NCBI RefSeq assembly: GCF_051014685.1
Contig: NC_135048.1
Coordinates: forward strand, 28,042,543 to 28,106,542
DNA: 64,000 bases
Source of the DNA: Ptiloglossa arizonensis
Taxonomy: Eukaryota; Arthropoda; Insecta; Hymenoptera; Colletidae
Reading direction: 5' to 3'
A program made the position numbers and the translations under genes. How positions within the stretch are numbered: the stretch's first letter is position 1; the number at the start of each line of letters is the position of its first letter. The notes beneath the pieces were generated by a model, which saw nothing but the letters and a program-made list of their open reading frames with translations, ran no database searches and was not told where the DNA came from. This document shows positions 49,601-59,838 of the stretch, piece by piece.

Positions 49601-52600
49601 CTTAAATCGAGGGCACTGGTATCGACCCTCGAGTACACGCTTTGAAGATTAAGAAAATTTTTAATTAAATTGGAGCAATAGGAACTTATTATTGAACCAA
49701 TCGTTCCCTTTCACCTTGCTCTCGAAAATATTAAATTGTCAAAAATCTGAAAATCTCGTAAGTTCATGGTATTTTTATTTTCATTCGTCGTCGTCTTTGG
49801 GTAGAGTCGAAACCAGTGCGGAAATTCACGGCAGTATCGACCTGTTGTTTCCTGATTCCTTTACGCGATCATTACGGTTCCTCGAGCGTCGTTGATGTCG
49901 GCCCTCTTCGTGACCGGAAAACACCTGTTGACCGTAGGGCGTCGCGATGCTTCACCGTAATTGCGACTCGACAACCGAACCACCATCTGCCGTTTGGACG
50001 TTAAACGCGTTTATCAGTCGCGTCGGTTGCGATTGGAAAAACAATCGGGTCGTTTCCACGTTTCGCTCCCTCTTTGGACATTAACTCTGCAACTACCAAT
50101 GGGGTCAATTTAATCTGTTTCGAAATTCTTTTTAAAATTACTCAATTATTAATGCTGCCTTTGCCTACAATATTCGCGAACGATTATCGATATGGACAAC
50201 TTAATGGTACTCGTAAATTAATTTAGTGTTCTAAATGAAATTAATTCTAGTGTTAAGTTTGGATAGAAGATCGAAGAATTGTGAGTTTCTCAGGTTGAGT
50301 AGAAGATTGTTATAGTAGAAATTTTTTTTCGATGATTTTCTGAGCTTTTGTGAGTATTTTAATACTCAGTGAATTGTAATTTCTAACTTGGGGCAAAAAT
50401 TGTATCACCGATTGTCACAAATTGGTTTTAAGTTTGTATAAAGATCGGGGAATTGTGAGCTACTTCAGTTGAGTAGAAGAATCTTATAATAGAAATTTTT
50501 TTTTTATGATTTTCTGAGCTTTCGTGAGTATTTTGATACTCAGTGTTAATTATATTAAATACTTGCAGTGTTAATCACTGCCTCCTGTACGAATCTCGGC
50601 GCTGATTGGTCTTCCACGAAACCGAGAACGTCGATGAAAGGGGCACGACATCTTTTTCAGTATGATTTTCTTACTCGAAATAATTAATTATTAAAACCCC
50701 GCGATAAATACCATTGAAATAATCGTGAGAGTTCACCGATCGTTTCGATCGTGTCGGAATTCAAATTATCGAATTTGAACATTACGAAAAAAATGTATTG
50801 GGTTGTTCGGAAAGTCATTTCGTTTTCCAAAATGGAGAATATATAATTTAATAAAATGTTTGTACACTCTAAAAAAAATCGTGTTTCATTTTCACCAAAA
50901 AAAAAAATGAAATGACTTACCGAACAACCTAATAGAATACCTGGCAAAAAAAGTTTAAGTGTACAACAAATAAAATTTCATTGCACCTCTTCCGTGTTAA
51001 AAACGATAGAAAAGAAGTTTACTCAGCTTTTTTGCGTAGAATTCAATCCTCTTATTGAACACATTATTTTTAACTTATACAAGTAACGGACACATATATA
51101 TAAAATAATAAAAAGCTACAAGAAGAAGACATTAACTATGTAGCAACGTGTTAGAAAAGATAGAAAAAAAGTTTACTCACATTTTTTGCATAGAATTCAA
51201 TCCTCTTGTCGAACACATTATTTTTAAACATTATACAAGTAACTTAACATACATATAAAAAAATAAAAAGCTACAAGAAAAAAAAAACACTAACCTAGTG
51301 TCTCTCGTCAGAATCGAATGAAACCTCGAGAAGATATCGCAAAATTTGTAAATAAAATTCAAACGCGAAATAATTCTCTTCGAATGGTCGAAATGCCTCC
51401 GAGGGAAACGTGTTTTACCCATAAAAAAAAAAGAAGAAAAAAAAAACAAATTTCGCTTCATCGAAATACTTTCCTTCCCGGAGAGATACAAATCGTTTAT
51501 TTCTGTTCGACGAAACCCTCGAACGGTGAAAGTTTCGCAAACTTTGTTCCATTCGAGAATGAAACTTCAAAAGATGAGTGGAGGTGGGGGTGGAGTGGTG
51601 GGAGGGACGAAGTTTCGCGTGTCCTGGCCGAAAGGAAGCGATCGGAGAAATTTCGGGCGGAGAGGGAGAAAATAAGACGGAGGGGGTCCGAACGGAGGAG
51701 TACCGCTAGGTATCCTCGTTGAAGCAGGTGCTGGACCCGAAACGTAGATCCTGTGGGAAGCACAGGAAGTCAACGACTCTTCCGAAGTGGTGTTCCCACG
51801 ATTGGTGGCCGGCTTGGTAGTGGGGTGTCCCACGCGGCACCCTTCGTCAAGGAGCCACCGACTCCCTTGCTCACGGCCGGGACAGATGTCGAAGCCTGTG
51901 GGAAACCGACTAGTCCCGTTCTGTGTCTATAAGCGAGGGTACACACTCATGCGCGGTGCCCCTGCGCGCCAATCGGCGTGTATCGACGAACGAGATCTCG
52001 TTGTTTGTAAATGCGACCCGCCGGTGAAACGTAAACGCGCGAGGGTTGGCAATTCCGGCCGATATTAAATTTAATATTTCCAATTAAGCGTACACACGGG
52101 GGGATGAACCGAATAGTAGGCGCGAACAGCATCCTCCGAATCCGAATATGCGAATTTACGTTGTCGTAGGTCCTTGAAACTGACCATAGATCGTTCCTGA
52201 AATAAATGAACGAACCTTCGGGAATGTACTCACCTACCGTAAATTTTAATTCCATCGATTAATTTTTCTTTGTAAAAACATCCGAGGCGAGCCAAAAATT
52301 GCAGAAGATTGCGCGTGAATCATTTCGCGAGGTTTTCGACGATCTAGGAATTTTATTTTATGGAAAATATTCGGTGACAGTTTTTAATTCGCGTTTTATT
52401 GTTATTAACGCCGAAATGGAAAGTTGCGGTACCGAGTGTGGAAATCACACTGTGGAATCGTATACGAGGTACTATTCGCGTTTTTAGTGGAAGAAATTTA
52501 TTATGATAGGATGGCTGCACGAATTTATCGAACGGTCGGTGAAAAGGTCCCGGTTAAGATTGCGAACACTGTTCGACGTATACCGTCGAGAATGGTACAT

Positions 52601-54159
52601 TGCGCGCTACGTTCAAGTAGAGCACTGTTGGCCGCGTTTGAGAAACACTGGTCCGAGAGGTGGTACGCACTGTATCGTGGGACAGCGGTGCGTCTTGGTC
52701 TTCGCGCAGAGACGCAGAGGCGTACAGTGCGTGCATGTGGCCCGGTCTACGGGGGTCTAAACGGTTCCCACGCTACCTGTCCCATTCCTCGTGTATACAA
52801 TATGCTGCCGGCTGCCGAACCCGAGGCACCCATCTCGCCTCGTTCCACGCTTCACGCACGGTCCGTTCTGTCGAGGCACTGAAACACTCCTCTCGCACTC
52901 CCCGCAACCTCCTTTCAGCCTGCTTTTGCCACCATCGCGCGGATCACCTGCCGAAATGATTTCTGCGCGAAAGGAAACTTGTTAATAATTAGCCGCCGTA
53001 TTATGTCGTAAGTTTTATCGGAAAGTGTGCCGAACCGAAGTTTTTTACGATACTTCTTCTACAAACCCGATTAGTGACTTTTAATTGGCCCAGGTATAAT
53101 CCCGTGATTGGCCTGGTGGGATGAGTATACGAGAAGAAGAATATATATAATCTTCTGTTGGAATTACTTTATTTTCGTGCATCGAGTACCCAATTTCTCG
53201 AACAAATTAACTTCAGAAAGAAGGAGTTTAACATTTTTCTTCCTTCAACTTTAAATTTTATCACTCGTGGATACGATCATTCGGGTCTCGCGGACAGTAA
53301 CGCTTTAGAGAAGAAATATTTCCTCCAGACTGGAACCCAGTGCGTGTATCGAGGACAACCAGTGATGAAATTATAATTCCCGCTAAATTTTCACGAGAAA
53401 TTATCGCCGCTAGATTGGCGATGGTCTCCCGAGTAAAATGAGTCCAAACACGACCGTGTTTGGACTATTTTTACTATAACACGCTTCTGAGCAACTTTCG
53501 AGGTTTGATTAAAAGTAGTCCGAATGTGGTCGTGTTGGGGCTCATTTTCACCGGAGAAAGCCCACCAATTCATTGATAACACATTCGTTGTAATATCATA
53601 AAAAATTTACAAATTTTAACGAACAAACTATCGTTTATACCTTCTTTTCAAAGTTTATACCTTCCGAACGTTTGGATCTATCGCGTTACTACTCTCCCTA
53701 CAAAGTGTTTAAATGTTTCATTAATAAACGAACAATCTATTGTGCAAAATTCCAGGACCAGAGGGTTACGACAGTACCAAGCTGGCGATGGATTATCACG
53801 CGGTGGGATGGGGCGAGTGCGCGGCCGAAGTCGGTCGCTACTTGGTCACGATGGAGGGCCTGGACGAGCGGGATCCTTTGAGGTTAAGATTGCTCTCTCA
53901 TCTGCAAAGCTTCCATCGCGAGCACCCGCCTTCAGCAGTGCCCGCGACCGTTCCGCCCGCGACATCTTTGACGTCCACCACGTCGACGAGCAGCTACGAG
54001 CCGGCCAGCACCGTATCCAGCGGCATGCCAGCTGGAACAGGCAGCATGCCGCCTCTTTTGGGTGGAAGCGCGCTCGGATGGGGCCAATATCCCGGGCAGT
54101 ATCCTCAGCAGCAACACGGGAAACCGTACAGGCCGTGGGGCGCTGAGCTGGCCTATTGA
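43687..54159 (+). CDS. Hey: Hey: bHLH-Orange repressor with YRPW motif
   Basis: Three exons, 43687-44282, 46102-46316 and 53756-54159, join in phase to 404 residues. The bHLH (about 213-270) begins [20 protein letters not shown]. Gly at position 218, where Hairy/E(spl) proteins have Pro, is diagnostic of Hey. The Orange domain (about 280-325) has [20 protein letters not shown], and the C-terminus ends [12 protein letters not shown] with YRPW at 395-398. Known role: Hey proteins are nuclear DNA-binding repressors acting downstream of Notch, as homodimers or with Hes partners. The N-terminus is unusually long: a Met/Arg/His/Pro-rich block (about 58-130) and 14 consecutive Gln, then [18 protein letters not shown], where family similarity starts. 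The ATG at 43687 (A at -3) is the first in frame; a later start is possible. Intron 2 is 7.4 kb and full of repeats and Su(H)-type sites. Confidence 0.93.
44141..44184 (+). repeat. CAA/CAG repeat coding poly-Gln in Hey
   Basis: Thirteen CAA codons and one CAG give 14 consecutive Gln in the Hey N-terminus. Poly-Gln tracts in insect regulators vary in length between individuals and species. Confidence 0.9.
44319..44326 (-). promoter_or_regulatory. Su(H)-type site in Hey intron 1
   Basis: TTCTCACG reads CGTGAGAA on the minus strand, matching YGTGRGAA, 37 bp past the end of exon 1. Confidence 0.4.
45510..45609. mobile_element. MITE family 1, copy 4 (truncated)
   Basis: Contains GGTAAAAATGAAACACGATT, CCATTTTGGAAAACGAAATG and the right end CCGATCAACCCAA-TA. 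The outer part of the left inverted repeat is missing or decayed. About 100 bp, Hey intron 1. Confidence 0.8.
45875..45924. repeat. (ACGC)n microsatellite
   Basis: CACGCACGCACGCACG with ACGT, ATGC and AGGC variants, in Hey intron 1. Confidence 0.9.
46330..47050. repeat. Tandem array of mariner-like terminal sequences
   Basis: At 46340-46620 about five units of 54-60 bp, each CTAGGTTGCTCGATAAG plus TTTTATCGTTTGATAAA and TTATTGAACAGTATAGTA. From 46620 on, a ~190-bp unit (GTGTGAACAGTACTGTTCA, TAGTGAGATTTGT) is duplicated. The AGGTTGCTCGATAAG core is the same as the ends of the element at 47153-47329, so the array probably grew from transposon ends (inference). Confidence 0.75.
47153..47329. mobile_element. 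Mariner-like MITE (third family)
   Basis: Left end CTAGGTTGTTCAATAAATG and right end CTTATCGAGCAACCTATTA form ~20-bp inverted repeats in a TA-rich setting. About 177 bp, no coding capacity. A further right-end fragment, TTTATTGAGCAACCT, lies near 47495. Confidence 0.65.
48540..49690. repeat. Composite satellite with a 10-bp GGTTAAATTT core
   Basis: About 30 units of GGTTAAATTT and variants fill 48780-49095. On both sides lie three to five diverged ~180-bp units with GGAGCACTGGTACCCTTA, GGAAATTAATTTTTGACT and AAAACTTCGAGCACC. The 10-bp array appears to have expanded inside one of the larger units. Confidence 0.85.
50250..50560. repeat. ~183-bp tandem duplication
   Basis: Two copies share GAATTGTGAG, GTTGAGTAGAAGA, ATGATTTTCTGAGCTTT and GTGAGTATTTTRATACTCAG (an inverted repeat within the unit). 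Confidence 0.85.
50796..50934. mobile_element. MITE family 1, copy 5
   Basis: TA-TTGGGTTGTTCGGAAAGTC left end, TTACCGAACAACCTAA-TA right end, with the family core between. About 139 bp, Hey intron 2. Confidence 0.9.
50988..51300. repeat. ~155-bp tandem duplication
   Basis: Two copies share GAATTCAATCCTCTT, GAACACATTATTTTTAA, TACAAGTAAC and AAAAAGCTACAAGAA in order. Hey intron 2. Confidence 0.88.
51724..51904. promoter_or_regulatory. Su(H)-site cluster with E-box (candidate Notch-responsive enhancer)
   Basis: Three matches to YGTGRGAA within 153 bp: TGTGGGAA at 51752-51759 (+), CGTGGGAA at 51793-51800 (-) and TGTGGGAA at 51897-51904 (+). A proneural-type E-box GCAGGTG is at 51724-51730. The first two face each other with a 33-bp gap, wider than the ~16-bp gap of the classical paired site. 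It lies in a CpG-rich part of Hey intron 2. Enhancer function is inferred from the motifs and from Hey being a Notch target. Confidence 0.55.
52765..52772 (-). promoter_or_regulatory. Su(H)-type site in Hey intron 2
   Basis: TTCCCACG (CGTGGGAA on the minus strand), 0.86 kb beyond the cluster at 51724-51904, in the same CpG-rich stretch. Confidence 0.45.
53413..53571. mobile_element. MITE family 2, copy A
   Basis: Left end GATTGGCGATGGTCTCC with TAAAATGAGTCCAAACACGA; right end, inverted, GAATTGGTGGGCTTTCTCC with TGAAAATGAGCCCCAACACG. Inverted repeats of about 45 bp, total about 159 bp, no coding capacity. Near the end of Hey intron 2. Confidence 0.75.
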
Positions 54160-54871
54160 GGAACGATAATCGATCCTTTGGTCGACGAAATTCACGCAGC
54201 GACCGAACGGGGACGATTCCTCGCGTAAAAACGAATCGAATACGTGGAATACAATTTTTCGATACGACGCTTCGTTAGCGAGGAAAACCGATCGGAAAAC
54301 ATTTTGGAGCGCGCGTGAAATCCGGTACGACTGGTCCGCCGCGTCTGACCATTGCTCGACGTTTCCACTTGCGTCGGTGTTCGTACGCGTTTATCGCGGC
54401 ATCGACCGGTTCGAACGGTTCAAAGTTTTTAATAACGTTACAGATCGATCGATATTTACCACCGTCGATACTTAAAAGTTCCAACGAAATTTCCAAATCG
54501 ATTTTCCCGAGAACGAAAGCTCGTGTACAAAAAATTTATTTTTATTTCAATTCAAAGAGCGAAGATTCACCCTCACCGCGTTTGCACCGTGACTTTCCCC
54601 CGTGTTCGGTTCCACGGACCTCGTAAAGTGGAATTTCGCAAACGATCGCGCTCACCCCGTGTCCGTAGAGTTTTTTTTTTTTTTTTTGTCTCTACAGAGA
54701 GATCACGTTCGAATGCTCGTCTCAGGGATTCGATCGAGCCCCGAAACAAGCATCGATTTCTCCCCTGTGTGTGATACGAATTGATAGTCATGCAAGTAAG
54801 TACCTAAAATAGAAGAGATTATTTATTGTTCGATTCGCGAATGATCGTTCACGAAACTAGCTAGCTACGTT

Positions 54872-54899
54872 TGTACATACGGTGTACATAATGTAAATA
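54872..54899 (+). promoter_or_regulatory. Three tandem Pumilio-type elements (UGUANAUA)
   Basis: TGTACATA at 54872-54879, TGTACATA at 54883-54890 and TGTAAATA at 54892-54899. All three match UGUANAUA, the Pumilio/PUF consensus, and the last overlaps the AATAAA. They are on the Hey sense strand in the 3' UTR. Binding is inferred. Confidence 0.6.
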
Positions 54900-54901
54900 A
54901 A
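54896..54901 (+). promoter_or_regulatory. Hey poly(A) signal
   Basis: A perfect AATAAA about 740 nt after the Hey stop codon, followed by a G/T-containing stretch. Confidence 0.65.
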
Positions 54902-54915
54902 CGAGACGCGAGCTC

Positions 54916-57820
54916 GGCGTGTTCGCGGCCCTATTTAATATTTTTTCTATTTATCGTTCCGAATTTCTCGAACGGGACGCGATCCGTGACCCATTTCTAC
55001 CGAAGCAATTGTACGATAACACGAACGGCGACGAACATACGAGAATGCGACTACGGATGAACAAAAGTGCCATTATACGTTACGTCGCGATGGAAGAGAC
55101 GTTCGTTTATTTTTGCCACGAGACTTTCTAATAAAATAACCACGGAAAAGAACGAATACGTTTCACTCATTCACCTCTCTTTGCCAATCCTCGTCGTGAC
55201 ACGTCCTGGTAATTGTTACGAATGGCTGGCCGTTTCGACCGATACCGTATTTTTCTCCACGACCATAAGCTCCTGAATCCCGTTCCTCCGCTCTCGAAAC
55301 GAGAGATTTACCATTTACCGTGTCCTCTACCGAATACCGTGCGTATTCTTATGCAAAGGTGCACTTTGCAGCTTGCCCGAGCGAACTATTCGTCGCCATA
55401 GAAGAACAAAGCGGGTCGCTTCTAGGGTTCCTTTCGCGTTGCAGGATGCGAACCAGTTTCGCGACTCGTTAATCCTCTCGTAAAGAGCGCCTCCGCAAAA
55501 CGGGAAATTCGCGAGACTGGTAACGATCGGACGGGAACAATTAACCGGTCGGTGGCGGTTGTTTTCTTTTCTTTCTTTCTTTTTCGTGTTTTTTTTTTTC
55601 CTTTTTTTCTTTTTCTCTCGACCCTTCTGTTTCTCTCGGCCAGGGACAATATTCAGAAACCACGGGGAGCAAAACTAATTCTCGAGGAGGTGGAGGTAGA
55701 GGAGGAGGCTGCGCGCGAGCACGTGGCCATTGTTCGTGGCCGAATTAGCCCCGGCTCTTTGCGCTTAATTCTCTTTGGTCACGAATCGGCGCGCATCGTT
55801 CGCCGCTAATTGCGCGAACGCGTGTTCCACGGTTTGTTTATTTAGTTTGTTTATCGGTACAACGGGGAGAAAGAACACTGGCGAAGAAAATTAAATTGAC
55901 AATACGGTGTTGAAGGTAAATGAAGAGGAGCGAATGGTAGTTATAGGGGAAATAACACTATTGGTGGGAAAAATAAAATGGGCCATACGGTGTTGAGGGT
56001 ACGTGAAGAGAAACGAAAGGAAGTTATAGGTAAAAAACAGTGTTGGTGGAAAAAATGAAATAGACAATACGAAGTGAAGGGTACATGAAAAGAAACGAAT
56101 GGAAGTTATAGGAGAAAGAACACTATTGGTGGGAAAAATAAAATAAACAATAAGGAGTGAAGAATAAATGAAAAGGAACAAAAGTTGTAAGTGAGAAATA
56201 GTATTGGTGGAAAAAATAAAATAAACAATACGAAGTGAAGGGTATATGAAAAGAAACGAAAGAAAGTTATATGTAAAAAACAGTATTGGTGGAAAAAATA
56301 AATAGACAATACGAAGTGAAGGGTAAATGAAAGAAGCGAATGGCGGTTATAGGGGAAATAACACTATTGATGGAAAAAATAAAATAGACAATACGGTGTT
56401 AAGGGTACACGAAAAGAAACGAAAGAAAGTTATAGGTAAAAAACAGTATTGGTGGAAAAAATAAAATAAACAATACAAAGTGAAGGGTGAAGAATAAATG
56501 AAAAAGAACAAAAGTTGTAGGTGAAAAATAGTATTGGTGGAAAAATTAAAATAAACAATACGAAGTGAAGGGTACACGAAAAGAAACGAAAGAAAGTTAT
56601 AGGTAAAAAACAGTATTGGTAGAAAAAATAAAATAGACAATGCGGAATGAAAAGTAAATGAAAAGAAACGAAAGGTAGTTACAGGTGAATAAATATTATT
56701 TTTTGTTAAATATTCTCTGCTCTAGTTGTGGAGATAGTATTGTAAGTAGTTCCGGAATTAAACGCGTTCTCTGTTTTATTTATTTATTTTGTCTATCGGT
56801 TTAACAGAAAGAAGAAACACTGTTGATAAATAAATAAAATAGACAATAAAGAGTGAAAGGAAAGAAACGAAAGGTAGAATTATAGGTGAGTAAACACTAT
56901 TTTTTGTTCAATATTATTTTTATTAGATAATGGGACAGTATTCGAAGTATTCGAACGTGGCCACTAATTAACAAGTAATAAATTTAAGAATTTATTTGCA
57001 TCGAACGTTAGTCTCGACGAATTATAGATTGCTGGAGGACTGTTCGATAAAGCACCCCTAAGTGCTATGACTCATACATATATAATAAGAATAGATTTGA
57101 ATAATAACTGCAAGAAAAGATTTAGGTTAATCGCTATCTGATCGCGTTGGTAACAGTGTAGGGCTTCGAAAGATTTAATGAGATGCAAAATAATAATCGA
57201 TCGTGATAAATTCAATCGACTCTTCCGACGTTAACCCTTTTGGCTCGATTTTTTCTCCTATTTTTTTTTTTACATTAAAAATGTAAAATTACTCCCCTCT
57301 GTCAACCTTCTTTACTCTTTCTATCAAACTGACCCCATTTCTATAAACGAAATTAAATAATTAAGTACCCACGTGACGATCTTTTTTTTCCACTCAATGA
57401 CAAATATTCAAACGAGAATTAAATTCTTCCGACGTGATTACTTGATAAACTAATTAAACTGATAAAATAAATAAAATTGGTTACTCTCTCAGATTGAAGA
57501 CACCCCGAAATAAATTACCGAGTTTGAGAACCACCGATGTACAGTTCGTCTCGCAAATTATGCCCCGCGGAGCAACGGTGACCCGTGGGCGTTAGGTGTG
57601 TTCGATCGATGACGCGTCGGTGCATTAAAAACCACGGAAGAACGTTTTCGATCGGGACCGCGATGGCAGGGGTCATGGAAACACGTGGGATCGTCGATAA
57701 AACTATTTTATTTATGACATTCGTATCCATTAGAAAGTCACAGCCGGTAAAATATCGAGACGCATCCATATACATCTATGTACACCCGCACACACCTATA
57801 TACTCATTCGCGTATTTTTT
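54916..57820. other. Intergenic stretch after Hey
   Basis: No gene is recognised. Apart from the 82-bp array at 55900-56890 it is mixed AT-rich and CpG-rich sequence with poly-T/poly-A tracts (about 55560-55620). Confidence 0.55.
55900..56890. repeat. 82-bp tandem array, ten or more units
   Basis: The landmark GTGAAGGGTACATGAAAAG (with variants) recurs at about 55907, 55991, 56073, 56155, 56237, 56318, 56397, 56479, 56566 and 56646, a period of about 82 bp, with one more diverged unit near 56850. Each unit also has AAAACAGTATTGGTGG and AAATAAAATAGACAATACG. Purine-rich on the plus strand. It gives long but meaningless Phe/Leu/Pro-rich open frames on the minus strand. Confidence 0.9.
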
Positions 57821-59838
57821 TTTATTTACACAATAAATCCTACTGCGAACTAAAAATCGTAATTCGGAGCGTTCGTTCGCCCGATGGCGCGAACAAATTG
57901 AAAGAAAGAGATACAAAATTACATAATACTATATGTACGTCCCGAGCGCGCAAGAGACGCCTTTGAGCAAACGTGCAAACAAGACGCGGTTATAGAAAAG
58001 TATCTTTTTCTTTTTTTTTTTTTTTCGTTTTTTATTACGTAGTCTTTCGGTCTTGATTCCGCGAGCTATACGCAGCTACCTCTAACATCGATTGTGCCGT
58101 TTAAGTTTCAAAGGAACGCAGGCTACTGATTGGCAAAACACTAGGGCAGGTCGCGAGTCAACGATTCGTTTCGTCTCGGTGTTATACACGATCGCGAAAC
58201 GAAGCGTTAACGACGACGGACGATTTCGCAAATATCTGTGCTTCTTGGTACTACTAAGATTCCCGGACGTTGACGATGGTGACGCGTATACCCGGGAATC
58301 GTCTACGCGGAATTCTACGACATCAATAACGCTCGAAAGTCTCATCGTTTCGTTGGACGTGCTACTTTAATTCATCTATCGATACGACGAGTAAACGCCC
58401 CCAAAAAGGCAAAGACATTCATTTTCGTAAAATAGCGCCATCTGTATCACCCCCGACCGTTACACGATTATTGTGTTAGAAATTCGACGGACAGAACACG
58501 TTCTATTGTACGTTTTCTTTTTTTTTTTTACACGACTACTCTCGTAGGTGACGATTGATAAAGAGAATCCTAAAATTGCACGATCGATACATGTATATAG
58601 TAGGTACTGTTTGTACTACGCGTCGCGTGCGAGATACGAGCTAATCGCTAGGCGAAGAGAAAGAGAAACGTTATGAAAAAACGACGCGCTTCATTTCCGC
58701 GCGGATAAACGACGTTACCTATTGGACAGATATTTGGTACGGTAAAGCTTATAGTAGACGCTAGTACTTGCCTAAATGAGATCAAAATAAATACTTACAA
58801 ACTAAATCGTTCTCCGGAAGACCGATTGCCCATCGAGCAATGTTTCCCCCTTTCGATGTTTACGCGAGTATCTCCTATTGCGGAAACGAATCTTTGCGCG
58901 AAATCGATAATCATCGTTCGATCGAGAAAGCGTACCGTTCGAGTGTCGTGTAGTTTCGAATAACGCGCGACCAACGCGTCGAACGATATACAGCGTTTCC
59001 CGCTTCGCGGTCGATATTTCTTCGTTCAATTTTTACATTTCTCGTTGTATCGTCGCGAGTGCATCGTCAATGATTCGGCGAGGTTCTCCCGATGAAAATG
59101 AGTCCAAACACGACCTCGATCGGACCATTTTTACCCATACCTCGAAACATGTTCACAAGCGACACGAGTAAAGTTTACTTACAGTCTGCAGTCCAAACCG
59201 GGTCGTGTTTGTACTCATTTTACTCGCGAGAATCTCGCCGATCCGTTGGTAAGATTATCGGGAAAATACAATGAAAAATAAAAAAAAATATTTAAACATT
59301 CTCAATCGCTCCCTGCCAATCCGGTTCACCCTCCTGGTCGGTGTCCGTGAAAAAATCGATCGCCTCGATGTATTCGAACGAGGCGAACCGGTTCGGTTGC
59401 ACAAAAGCGGGCAACGCTGTACGCTGTTCAAAATAATAATAATAAAAAAAAAAATTGGATTCGGTCGCGCGCGTAAACTGATGTGGTCCAATTTTTCTTT
59501 AAAACACGCCTCGAAAAATAATCGAATTTACAAATATTCTATGGAACGGATTACAGAGGATCTCTAGGTTAACCCTCACGCGATCTTTGGACTTCACCCC
59601 CCCCCCCTCCTCCGGATGTCTCGCCTTCACGAGTTCTCGTCGAGCCTCGTTCCGACTGTTCGCCAATCTCTCACAAGATCGAACAAACGTTCCGCTCGGA
59701 GAATTCTATTTCCGTGCTAGATGGCCCATCGTGTTCGTTCTTTCATCGTCCCCCCACGTCGAAAGATGAAAACCGTATTGTCGTCGAGGGGAAACGTAAC
59801 GACGGGTGCATCGATTGTCCACGGTAAGGCTGCATGCG
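57821..59838 (-). other. Possible 3' UTR of the unrecognised minus-strand gene
   Basis: Between a minus-strand AATAAA (TTTATT at 57821-57826, overlapping TGTAAATA) and the stop at 59839-59841. If the gene ends here the 3' UTR is about 2 kb and includes MITE family 2 copy B. Other AATAAA-like signals exist, so the end is uncertain. No coding frame is recognised. Confidence 0.3.
59072..59243. mobile_element. MITE family 2, copy B
   Basis: Left end GATTCGGCGAGGTTCTCCC with TGAAAATGAGTCCAAACACG; right end, inverted, GATCGGCGAGATTCTCGC with TAAAATGAGTACAAACACGA. About 172 bp with ~45-bp inverted repeats, matching copy A at 53413-53571 in the ends but not in the middle. Confidence 0.75.

Larger units (their letters stand above)
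46317..53755 (+). other. Hey intron 2 (7.4 kb)
   Basis: GTGAGC donor and TTCCAG acceptor. From left to right: an array of mariner-like end sequences (46330-47050 and 47153-47329), a composite satellite (48540-49690), two tandem duplications (50250-50560, 50988-51300), MITE family 1 copy 5, a CpG-rich stretch at about 51550-52980 with Su(H)-type sites, and MITE family 2 copy A. No coding gene is recognised. Confidence 0.75.
54160..54915 (+). other. Hey 3' UTR
   Basis: About 0.75 kb from the TGA to just past an AATAAA at 54896-54901. It contains a poly-T run near 54670-54688 and ends with three Pumilio-type elements. Extent inferred from the poly(A) signal. Confidence 0.65.

Noticed and set aside
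55891..56640. Long Phe/Leu/Pro-rich minus-strand open frames
   Set aside because: They are translations of the 82-bp tandem repeat and repeat with it; no coding signature.
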